From: Candidatus Peregrinibacteria bacterium
GTDB taxonomy: Bacteria; Patescibacteriota; Gracilibacteria; UBA1369; UBA12463
Assembly (NCBI GenBank): GCA_016215735.1
Contig: JACRIA010000058.1
Span: forward strand, 1-16,088
Direction of reading: 5' to 3'
DNA: 16,088 nucleotides
The position numbers and the translations under genes were made by a program. The notes beneath the pieces were generated by a model that searched no databases, was not told where the DNA came from, and saw only the letters and a list, made by a program, of their open reading frames with translations. Of the stretch, positions 1 to 6,797 are shown one piece after another. Every line of letters begins with the position of its first letter. Position 1 is the stretch's first letter.

Positions 1-2
1 CC

Positions 3-65
3 GAATACCTGTATTTCGCGCTTTATCGAAAAATCCCTGCATATTAATTTGACGAGCTTAATTCA
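3..65 (+). pseudogene. Upstream coding remnant of the AbiEii-like gene, two frameshifts
   Basis: Frame 3 reads EYLYFALYRKIPAY and then stops at 45-47. Frame 1 reads EKSLHINLTSLIQ from 28 and stops at 67-69. Frame 3 is coding again from the ATG at 66. Taking one A out of the A5 run at 29-33 and adding one A to the AA at 65-66 joins all three into one reading, EYLYFALYRKSLHINLTSLIQ followed by MIATFLKN. So this is probably the middle of one gene broken by two A-run indels. I cannot tell from the sequence whether these are real mutations or read errors. Confidence 0.5.
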
Positions 66-638
66 ATGATTGCTACTTTTCTCAAAAATACAGATTTTGA
101 GGTTGATTTTAATGTGAGTGATGACAAAGTCGTACAAAAATCCTTTATTCGCGTAAGCAAAATTTTGCACGTGTTTGGACTTAGCCCTCTGCAAAGCCAA
201 AAGATTCATGTAAAACTGGAAGTTGATACCAACCCTGTGAAAGTGAGAGATGAAGAAATCGAAACATTTTTTGTGACAAAATTCGATGAAATGTTTCCGA
301 TTCTTAAGCATACGGATGAAACCATGTTTGCCGGAAAAATTTGTGCGGTTTTGAATCGGACTTATGCAAAAGGACGTGATTTTTACGACCTTATCTGGTA
401 TTTAAACCGCAAAATGAAGATTAATTTGGGTTATTTGAACCGCGCTTTCAAACAGGCGGGGCTTAAGAAACAATTTAAAGATTACAAAACGGTTATTTCC
501 ATGCTCGGCGATAAAATTGCGGAAGCAAACAGCGTTGATATTATGAAAGATATTGGCCGGTTTTTGGAAGATCCTTCCGAGGAAATCTGGTTAAAATCTT
601 ATCATAAAGCATTTAAGCAGGCGGTTAATCTGTTATAA
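66..638 (+). CDS. Nucleotidyltransferase AbiEii/AbiGii toxin family, C-terminal part
   Basis: This looks like the C-terminal part of an AbiEii/AbiGii toxin family protein (DUF1814-type nucleotidyltransferase). In AbiE toxin-antitoxin and phage-abortive systems these proteins act as cytoplasmic nucleotidyltransferase toxins. Family-like features are IHVKLEVDTNP at residues 47-57 (the strand with the third acidic catalytic position), a lysine in AGKICAVLNR at 89-98, and GRDFYDL at 103-109. The N-terminal GGT/DxD catalytic region is not in this ORF and would lie beyond the window edge. The ATG at 66 is probably internal to the ancestral gene, because family-like coding sequence continues upstream in shifted frames. 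An AbiEi antitoxin would be expected upstream and cannot be checked; none lies downstream. Family call fairly sure; activity doubtful. Confidence 0.75.
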   Translation: MIATFLKNTDFEVDFNVSDDKVVQKSFIRVSKILHVFGLSPLQSQKIHVKLEVDTNPVKVRDEEIETFFVTKFDEMFPILKHTDETMFAGKICAVLNRTYAKGRDFYDLIWYLNRKMKINLGYLNRAFKQAGLKKQFKDYKTVISMLGDKIAEANSVDIMKDIGRFLEDPSEEIWLKSYHKAFKQAVNLL

Positions 639-668
639 TCAGCTTTTCCGGCGTTAACGAAAAAAACA

Positions 669-697
669 TTGCTATCAAATTACAATCTTGGTATAAT
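669..697 (+). promoter_or_regulatory. Sigma70-type promoter of the DUF4143 ATPase gene
   Basis: TTGCTA at 669-674 and a perfect TATAAT at 692-697 are separated by 17 bp. Predicted transcription start is near 704, giving a leader of about 27 nt. A 9-bp direct repeat AATCTTGGT (684-692 and 695-703, 11-bp period) straddles the -10 box and could be an operator. Confidence 0.6.
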
Positions 698-730
698 CTT
701 GGTGAATGAATTCACTAATTTCATATTACT

Positions 731-1867
731 ATGTTTATTCCTCGCGAAATTGAAGATGCAATAAATAAAAAGCTCTTCAAAAAAAAGGCCATCATCATAT
801 ATGGAGCCAGGCAGGTTGGCAAAACAACCCTTGTTAAAGATTTTCTCAAAAAGCATCCCGTGCAGTCTATTTATTTAAACTGTGACGAACTGGACATACG
901 CGACGCGTTAACAAATAAAACTTCAACGGAAATCAAAGCTTTTTTTGGCAACAACCGACTTGTCGTTCTTGATGAAGCTCAACGCATTAACAATATTGGC
1001 CTAACTCTAAAACTGATCGTTGATAACTTTCCCAAAATTCAGGTTATCGCAACCGGTTCCTCATCATTTGAACTTTCAAATAAAATAGTTGAACCGCTGA
1101 CAGGCAGAAAATTTGAATTTCATCTCTATCCGCTTTCTTATAATGAGCTTGCGCGTTATTACCCTTCGAAATTGGAACGAAGACGCCACCTAGAAAGAAG
1201 GGTGATTTACGGCATGTATCCCGAAGCTGTCCTTCATGCGGGCGATGAGGAAAAAGAGGCCGTCAAAAACATCACCCGCAGTTATTTGTACAAAGACATT
1301 CTGGCGTTTCAAAGCATTAAAAGTCCGGAAGTGCTGGAAAAGCTCCTGCAAGCCTTGGCTTTGCAACTTGGCAACGAAGTTTCCTATAACGAATTGAGTC
1401 AAATCGTGGGTGTAGATAAAAACACCGTTGTGACATATGTGCAGATTTTGGAACAAGCATTTATTATACACAGATTATCACCCTTTAGCCGCAATATAAG
1501 AAACGAACTCAAGAAATTACGAAAAATATACTTCTGGGATACCGGCATACGAAATGCTTTAATTAATAACTTTAATCCTCTTTATTTACGCCAAGATACC
1601 GGAGCATTATGGGAAAACTTCCTTATAAATGAAAGGGTTAAGAACAGCATCAATCATAGCAAGGATTTTAACCGATATTTCTGGCGTACTCATAGTCAAC
1701 AGGAGTTGGATTATATTGAAGAATATGGAGGCAAGCTATATGCCTTTGAATTCAAATGGAAAAAACAAAAGTGGAGTCCGCCTTCTTCATTTGTTAATCA
1801 CTATAAAAAGGCGCCGATCGAGCTCATTCATAACGAAAACTTTGAAACTTTTGTTACAAAAGCATGA
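731..1867 (+). CDS. AAA ATPase with C-terminal DUF4143
   Basis: 378-residue P-loop ATPase of the widespread AAA_14/DUF4143 family. Walker A is GARQVGKT (25-32), Walker B is LVVLDEAQ (77-84), and a sensor-1-like VIATGSSS lies at 105-112, followed by the family-typical FEFHLYPLSYNEL (128-140). The C-terminal half (about 180-345) is DUF4143. It includes a winged-helix-like stretch around 213-245 and ends with ELDYIEE...LYAFEFKW, where D327 and E340-x-K342 resemble the D...ExK core of PD-(D/E)XK nucleases. The length is full for the family. These ATPases are common and horizontally mobile; their cellular role is not well defined and I do not assign one. It has its own promoter. No Shine-Dalgarno sequence precedes the ATG. 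The stop codon overlaps an ATG at 1864 that opens the decayed fragment downstream. Confidence 0.9.
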   Translation: MFIPREIEDAINKKLFKKKAIIIYGARQVGKTTLVKDFLKKHPVQSIYLNCDELDIRDALTNKTSTEIKAFFGNNRLVVLDEAQRINNIGLTLKLIVDNFPKIQVIATGSSSFELSNKIVEPLTGRKFEFHLYPLSYNELARYYPSKLERRRHLERRVIYGMYPEAVLHAGDEEKEAVKNITRSYLYKDILAFQSIKSPEVLEKLLQALALQLGNEVSYNELSQIVGVDKNTVVTYVQILEQAFIIHRLSPFSRNIRNELKKLRKIYFWDTGIRNALINNFNPLYLRQDTGALWENFLINERVKNSINHSKDFNRYFWRTHSQQELDYIEEYGGKLYAFEFKWKKQKWSPPSSFVNHYKKAPIELIHNENFETFVTKA

Positions 1868-1971
1868 CTTCCCTGAAACATTCCAACTGAAAGGTTCGCA
1901 CCGTTGGCACTCATGGTCGCGGCGGCATACATACCGATGAAAACTTGAACCTTAGCCTCCAGATGCCTTAA
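1864..1971 (+). pseudogene. Possible relic of an Ohr/OsmC-type peroxidase N-terminus
   Basis: One frame starting at the ATG at 1864, which overlaps the ATPase stop, reads MTSLKHSN, a stop at 1888-1890, then KVRTVGTHGRGGIHTDEN and LNLSLQMP, then a stop at 1969. The stretch GRGGIHTDEN..LNLSLQMP resembles the first strands of organic hydroperoxide resistance proteins, which read roughly GGRxGHVxSDDGxLDLxLAMP. In another frame at about 1968-2010, SPNFLVEAVPY faintly recalls the next Ohr motif, TNPEQLFAVAY. No intact ORF remains and the region runs into the convergent greA-like gene. The relic call rests on recall of the motif and is uncertain. Confidence 0.35.
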
Positions 1972-2024
1972 AGTAAGTCCGAACTTTCTCGTAGAGGCAG
2001 TTCCATATCAATATTTCATATCGC

Positions 2025-2567
2025 CTACAGATTATTTTGGTATTTCTTCCCCCCTGAAGGAAAAGGATATATTTCATCAATTAGTTGTTTGTATTTAGCG
2101 CTCGGAGGAAGTATGGCAATAATTTCTAATTCCATTTTTTTCTTTTTTGATAATTCCACTTCTGCAATATCCCCAACTTCTTTTCTCAAAAGCGCTGAAG
2201 CAACGGGGCTGTTGTAAGTAATAAGCCCTTTTTCCGGTGATGATTCATGGGCAGCACCGATGACATATGTTTTTTCGTCTTTGCCATCAACGAGAACTGT
2301 AACGGCAGATCCGATTGCAACTTTTTCTGCTTGTTCCCTGATTTCTATAATAACCGCATCATGTATGTCTGCTCTAAGTCTCCTAATATCAGCCGAGGCT
2401 AATTCAAATGTATCCCGAGCAGCATCAAATGGAGCATTATCATGCCAATCACAATTATCTCCGGCTGCTTCCCCGACCGCGGCTCCAATTTCTGACCTTT
2501 TTAACTCTTTTTCGTTGATTCTGCGTTGTAAGTATTCGATGCCTCTTTTTGTAAAATATTTCGACAT
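2025..2567 (-). CDS. GreA/GreB-family transcript cleavage/elongation factor
   Basis: 180-residue Gre-type factor. Gre proteins enter the RNA polymerase secondary channel and stimulate cleavage of backtracked RNA. The N-terminal coiled coil spans about 1-80. Its tip, GDNCDWHDNAPFDAAR (36-51), aligns with the GreA tip GDLxENAEYHAAR, so D40 and D43 match the Mg-coordinating acidic pair (D41 and E44 in E. coli GreA). The C-terminal FKBP-like domain holds the hallmark AAHESSPEKGLITYNSPVASALL (the run begins at 105). The protein is longer than typical GreA (about 158), with a C-terminal tail after 155 and a Trp inside the tip. It lies 19 nt after the methyltransferase-kinase fusion gene and is probably cotranscribed. 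The sequence just before the ATG is an AT palindrome (TTAAATATTTAA, 2569-2580) with no Shine-Dalgarno. It may be a second Gre paralogue rather than the housekeeping GreA. Confidence 0.9.
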   Translation of the reverse strand: MSKYFTKRGIEYLQRRINEKELKRSEIGAAVGEAAGDNCDWHDNAPFDAARDTFELASADIRRLRADIHDAVIIEIREQAEKVAIGSAVTVLVDGKDEKTYVIGAAHESSPEKGLITYNSPVASALLRKEVGDIAEVELSKKKKMELEIIAILPPSAKYKQLIDEIYPFPSGGKKYQNNL

Positions 2568-2586
2568 AAATTAAATATTTAAGAAA

Positions 2587-4776
2587 TTATTGCATACCAC
2601 GTTCAAGGATTTGTATAACATGTTTTTCTGTTTCTTCGATCTCAAGTCTGCCATCTATGACTAAATCTGCACGCTCTATAACCGCTTGAAGATTTGTCCC
2701 ACCGGGGATGGTACCAAACTCATAACCGAAAACTTCTTTCATTTCATCAATATTTATTGAATCCTCTACTCTTTTTCTTTTTGAAACCCTCTCTAGGCGA
2801 ATATCTTCAGGCGTATCAACAGCCAAAAGTATAGTGTCGTGAAAGATACTGCGCAAGAGATCTATTTCTTCCGGAATACGAACGCCATCAATGACAAAAT
2901 TTTTGGCCTTATTCTCTCTCAATAGTTTTGCCATAGCTTTTTGGGCCAGGACATCTTCTCCAAATTTGTTTCTTAGATCCCGCGCGACAATACGATAATC
3001 GGCACGAGTAGGATTTGTTATACCTTTCTTCCCAAATTCGATTTTAATAAAATCTGACAATGAAACAACTTCATAACCTCTTTTAGCAAAAATGGAAGCT
3101 ACTGTTGTTTTACCGGAGGCAACTGAACCGGCGAGAGCAATGTGAGGATATTTTATATTTATCGACGATTGAGTTTTGTCTTTTTCTCCTTCGTCCATGG
3201 CTGAAAATACTTTACGTGCTTCGTCAACTGCAATTCTGGCGAATGAGAGGGTATCTTCTGATTTGATATCCCCTAAGTTCATCGTTTTTCCCAATATAAA
3301 AAGTAGGCGTTTATAGGCACGTAATAAATAAACGTCAGATGTTATTACAATGTATGTCCCCACACGTGCAATGGCGACTTCAAGGGGACTTTTCTGAAAA
3401 TGAATGATGGTTTTACGATCCCGTAGCTCCTCTTTGCCGTCTCCTCCAAATATAAAACTTTGCTGAAGAAACCTTGAGTGTCTTGTTCTTTCGATGAGAT
3501 CGAAGTGTTTTCTGTCGAAATTTACTGGGCAGAGACAAGTATACCCAGATTCGTTTTTTTTATATTCATAAACCGAACTCGTGAGTACCGTAGAAATAAC
3601 AGCTGTAGGAGAACCATATGTATAATATTCGCTCCCTTCGCCCATACTCCACTCACAACATTTTTTCAAAAAATCTGGCAATTTCACTTCTGTTCCATCT
3701 CTAATTATATTTTCATACTGCTCGTTCAGAGTTGAAGGATCGATAGTTTCACCGACTTTTATTTTATTTGGATCATCAAAAACATCTTTTGACTGTAGCG
3801 GACGTGTTAATTCCGCAAATTTTTCTCTCATGTATGCGTAAAATTGCGATAGCGCTTCTCTGGAAATTTCAATTTCAAAGGCACCCTTTTCTTTATACTT
3901 TGCCGATATGGCAGATATAAAGCGTTTAAATTTATTTTCTCCCTGTCTTTTAGTGAACATAAGCCGAACAGAACTTCCATTGCCTTCAGGAGAAACTGTA
4001 AATAAAAATTCCGGAGCCACAGCGCCAAGGAATGTTAAATAATGTCTTGCGATCTCCCTCAATAACCCGCTATTGGCGATAAGCATAATATTTAGCACTC
4101 GATCCGAAGACGCTTTTTTCTCTTCTCCTTCGACAAGAGGTGATGTTCCCTTCTTGTAATGTTCTTCTTTTTTTCGTAAAAATTTATAATCTTGATAATG
4201 GCCAAAAAGATTTTTTTTGAGGAATTTTTTCAGAAAAAATTGGAGAAAAGCGTAAGCAAATTCATTTTGGCATATGAGTTGCCCTAATTGATCTAAATTA
4301 GCTCCGGTGGGATCTCTATATACTAAATATCCGCCCGGCTGAAGAACTCGACAAGATTCCTTAAAAAATCTTTTCAGCGCAGGTATTCCACCTCCATAAG
4401 AGAAAATTTCATGCACGACAGAAGAAGCGTTTATGGCCCCGATGGAATTATCTTCGAATGGCATTTCCACTGATGCGTCGCCGGAAACAAAATCAATATT
4501 TGTTATACTTGTTGGGCTATTGTTGATTTTTCTTTTTAATTTTCGAGATACGTCTTCATTATTATCAAGGGCGACAACTCTAATACCATTAGCCATCTCA
4601 TCACAAATATGGGCAATTTTTATTAACGCCGAACCTCCGCCTGGGCCAATTTCAACCACAGGTCCATGGATTTGGTTCAAATACCTCACTACGCCGCATT
4701 TTTCATATGATGACTGATCAATCCGGCCTAAATATGCAGATGAACCTTTTTCGCGATCATGTAGATTTTTTTGCAT
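2587..4776 (-). CDS. SAM methyltransferase / unknown middle / dephospho-CoA-kinase-like P-loop kinase fusion
   Basis: 729-residue cytoplasmic fusion. The N-terminal part (about 25-165) is a class I SAM-dependent methyltransferase, with motif I VVEIGPGGGSAL (40-51), an acidic ribose-binding position in ALDNNED (69-75), SGDASVEMPFEDNSI (98-112) and CRVLQPGGYLVYRDP (142-156). The middle (about 200-530) matches no family I recognise; it holds EGSEYYTYGSPTAVIS (380-395) and RKHFDLIERTRHSRFL (422-437). The C-terminal part (about 545-729) is a nucleotide kinase of the CoaE/adenylate-kinase-like type seen often in archaea: HIALAGSVASGKTT with Walker A 550-558, LSDFIKIEFGKKG (573-585), NFVIDGVRIPEE (626-637) and an Arg-rich lid near 662-670. 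It follows the ABC exporter gene and precedes the Gre gene by 19 nt. The substrate of either enzyme is unknown. The ATG at 4776 is supported by the promoter spacing. Confidence 0.8.
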   Translation of the reverse strand: MQKNLHDREKGSSAYLGRIDQSSYEKCGVVRYLNQIHGPVVEIGPGGGSALIKIAHICDEMANGIRVVALDNNEDVSRKLKRKINNSPTSITNIDFVSGDASVEMPFEDNSIGAINASSVVHEIFSYGGGIPALKRFFKESCRVLQPGGYLVYRDPTGANLDQLGQLICQNEFAYAFLQFFLKKFLKKNLFGHYQDYKFLRKKEEHYKKGTSPLVEGEEKKASSDRVLNIMLIANSGLLREIARHYLTFLGAVAPEFLFTVSPEGNGSSVRLMFTKRQGENKFKRFISAISAKYKEKGAFEIEISREALSQFYAYMREKFAELTRPLQSKDVFDDPNKIKVGETIDPSTLNEQYENIIRDGTEVKLPDFLKKCCEWSMGEGSEYYTYGSPTAVISTVLTSSVYEYKKNESGYTCLCPVNFDRKHFDLIERTRHSRFLQQSFIFGGDGKEELRDRKTIIHFQKSPLEVAIARVGTYIVITSDVYLLRAYKRLLFILGKTMNLGDIKSEDTLSFARIAVDEARKVFSAMDEGEKDKTQSSINIKYPHIALAGSVASGKTTVASIFAKRGYEVVSLSDFIKIEFGKKGITNPTRADYRIVARDLRNKFGEDVLAQKAMAKLLRENKAKNFVIDGVRIPEEIDLLRSIFHDTILLAVDTPEDIRLERVSKRKRVEDSINIDEMKEVFGYEFGTIPGGTNLQAVIERADLVIDGRLEIEETEKHVIQILERGMQ

Positions 4777-4784
4777 TGGGAATT

Positions 4785-4812
4785 ATCTTAGCATAAACTT
4801 TGATATTGTCAA
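4785..4812 (-). promoter_or_regulatory. Promoter of the fusion gene, predicted leaderless
   Basis: On the minus strand, a perfect TTGACA (4807-4812) and TAAGAT (4785-4790) are separated by 16 bp. Only 8 nt lie between the -10 box and the ATG (4776-4774), so the mRNA would begin at or within a base or two of the start codon. Confidence 0.65.
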
Positions 4813-4911
4813 ATTGGAGCATTCCGCACTTCGTTCAATAATAGAATTTCCAAAAATCATATCCTATCCATACCCGGCTTACATCCCAAAAAGACAATGT
4901 ATTGATTTTGC

Positions 4912-6747
4912 TTATCCTTGGTCCAACAGCGCAAAAATATTCGCCTGCTGTGTATTTTCTTCTTTTCTTTCCGCGACGTCTTCTTCATCTTTGAAAAATC
5001 CATGCGCCTGAAGATCCCATAATTTTTTATAAAGACTGCCTTCTTTGTTGATAAGACTTTTGTGATCGCCTTCTTCTACTATGCGGCCGTCCTGCACAAC
5101 AATTGCCCTGTCCATCTGCATAACTGTTGAAAGCCTGTGCGCCACAACAATTGCTGTTTTATTTTTCATCAAATTTTTAAGAGCTTCTTTTATCAGCATT
5201 TCTGACTGCGAATCAAGCTGGCTTGTTGCTTCGTCTAAAATTAATATTTTTGCGTTAGAGAGAATTGCCCTTGCAATAGCCACTCTTTGACGTTCACCGC
5301 CGGAAAGTTTTATGCCGCGTTCGCCTACAAAAGAGCCGTAGCCATTGCGGAGTTTCATAATAAAATCATGACAGCGCGAAAGTTTTGCCGCCTCTATGAC
5401 TTCTTCATCTTTTGCATCCAATCTTCCGTATCTAATATTTTCCATAATAGTTCTATGAAAAAGAATCGGATCCTGCGGAACTAACGCGATAGATTTCCGC
5501 AGACTATCCTGCGTTACTCCGAAAATATCCTGATCATCAATTAAAATCTGGCCGCGCTTGATGTTGTATAATCGGAGAAGCAGTTTAATCAGTGTTGTTT
5601 TTCCTCCTCCGGAAGGCCCGATTAAAGCGATTTTTTCAGCTGGCTTTGCGATAAAAGAAAGGTCATTGATGGTTTCTTTATTTTCATCATATGAAAATTT
5701 TACATTGCGGAATTCGATCCGGCCCTCTTTAATTTCAAGTTCTTTCGCGTATGGCCGGTCTTTTATTTCGTGCGGCGTATTCAGAACAATTGTCATTTCC
5801 TCAGCGTCAGCCAGATTCGAATAAATCGATCTGATTATTCTTCCGAAATTCCAAAGATTCGCAAAAACATCTATGAGGTATGTCTGGATTAAAACAAAAT
5901 CGCCGACTGTTAGGAGATTTTTTTGCCAAAGCCTCACCGCGAAATATAAAATCAGAAAATTAAGGGTTATCATGAATAAAGCCTGCGCGGCATTTATTAT
6001 ATTTTCCACATTCCAAGTTTTTTTGGTTTTCTTAAACCAGCTGTCTGTCGCATCTCCGAATTCCCTGCTCTCAAAAGCAAAGTTTGAAAATAATTTTATG
6101 TTGATGCTGTTCGCGATTGTATCTGCGAGATTGGCTGTAATTTTTGTATCTGCTTCTGATCTTTTTAAGTCAAATTTAAGCTTGTAAATAGATAAAAAAT
6201 AATTGACTACTGCGAAAACAACAACCCATATTAAAATTGTCGCGCCCAAAATCGTATGAATATAAAACAAAACTCCCGTGACTATAATGATGCGCAGAAT
6301 AAGCGGCAGCATATCCCAATAAGCCCTGTCAGCTATGTCTTCAAAAGCGCGGGCTATTCTGCCTATTTTTTTAACAAGCGCTCCTGTGAAATTGTCATTG
6401 AAAAAAGAATAAGAATGGCCGTGCAGATATTCAAAACATTCATTGAAAATATTCGCTATTATTCTCGGCTGAAAATAGCTGTTGATAAATTCCGCGGTTC
6501 TCCAAAAAATCCATCCGATTAAGTCAATCGCGAGAATATAAATAACTATCAAAATCAGACTTTTGACGAGAATATCTTTGGTTGCGTCAGCTACCAGCGT
6601 GTTGAAAAATTCTTTATACAAAAAAGGAAGAACCATGTCTAAAACAACGCCAAGCACGATTGAAATAAGCATCGTAGCGCCGATCAATTTATATTGCTTT
6701 GCGTGCGACAGAAAAAACCCAATTGTCTTTTTGGTGTTGTTTTTCAT
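4912..6747 (-). CDS. ABC exporter half-transporter, fused TMD and NBD
   Basis: 611-residue type I ABC exporter (MsbA/MdlB-like, TMD-NBD order) that would work as a dimer in the cytoplasmic membrane, moving lipid, peptide or drug outward; the substrate cannot be read from sequence. About six membrane helices lie between 20 and 300. The nucleotide-binding domain has Walker A GPSGGGKT (377-384), Q-loop Q425 in VPQDP, signature LSGGERQR (481-488), Walker B ILILDEAT (501-508), D-loop SQLD (509-512) and switch His H537. All catalytic residues are present, so it should be an active ATPase. After the NBD there is a charged tail (about 588-611). It starts 50 nt after pnp but has its own TTGACA promoter in that gap. 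The ATG lies only 6 nt after the -10 box. Confidence 0.93.
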   Translation of the reverse strand: MKNNTKKTIGFFLSHAKQYKLIGATMLISIVLGVVLDMVLPFLYKEFFNTLVADATKDILVKSLILIVIYILAIDLIGWIFWRTAEFINSYFQPRIIANIFNECFEYLHGHSYSFFNDNFTGALVKKIGRIARAFEDIADRAYWDMLPLILRIIIVTGVLFYIHTILGATILIWVVVFAVVNYFLSIYKLKFDLKRSEADTKITANLADTIANSINIKLFSNFAFESREFGDATDSWFKKTKKTWNVENIINAAQALFMITLNFLILYFAVRLWQKNLLTVGDFVLIQTYLIDVFANLWNFGRIIRSIYSNLADAEEMTIVLNTPHEIKDRPYAKELEIKEGRIEFRNVKFSYDENKETINDLSFIAKPAEKIALIGPSGGGKTTLIKLLLRLYNIKRGQILIDDQDIFGVTQDSLRKSIALVPQDPILFHRTIMENIRYGRLDAKDEEVIEAAKLSRCHDFIMKLRNGYGSFVGERGIKLSGGERQRVAIARAILSNAKILILDEATSQLDSQSEMLIKEALKNLMKNKTAIVVAHRLSTVMQMDRAIVVQDGRIVEEGDHKSLINKEGSLYKKLWDLQAHGFFKDEEDVAERKEENTQQANIFALLDQG

Positions 6748-6753
6748 GTATAT

Positions 6754-6782
6754 ATTAAACCACGATTAAAAAGCGATGTCAA
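6754..6782 (-). promoter_or_regulatory. Promoter of the ABC exporter gene, predicted leaderless
   Basis: On the minus strand, a perfect TTGACA (6777-6782), 17 bp, then TTTAAT (6754-6759). Six nt later comes the ATG at 6747, so transcription is expected to start at the A of the ATG. The box sits entirely in the 50-nt gap after the pnp stop codon. Confidence 0.65.
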
Positions 6783-6797
6783 TGGCTTAATTTTAGC

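Noticed and set aside
1629..1940. Plus-strand ORF overlapping the ATPase 3' end
   Set aside because: Most of it is a shifted-frame reading of the ATPase gene. Its tail crosses the possible Ohr relic in the wrong frame.
1864..1971. TGA read as glycine (code 25) to rescue the relic
   Set aside because: Other genes here end properly at TGA with overlapping or adjacent starts (for example DUF3307 at 14503-14505), and long ORFs need no TGA readthrough.
4814..5011. Short plus-strand ORF over the gap before the fusion gene
   Set aside because: Overlaps the ABC gene 3' end in antisense and has no promoter or family signature; the gap is explained by the fusion-gene promoter.
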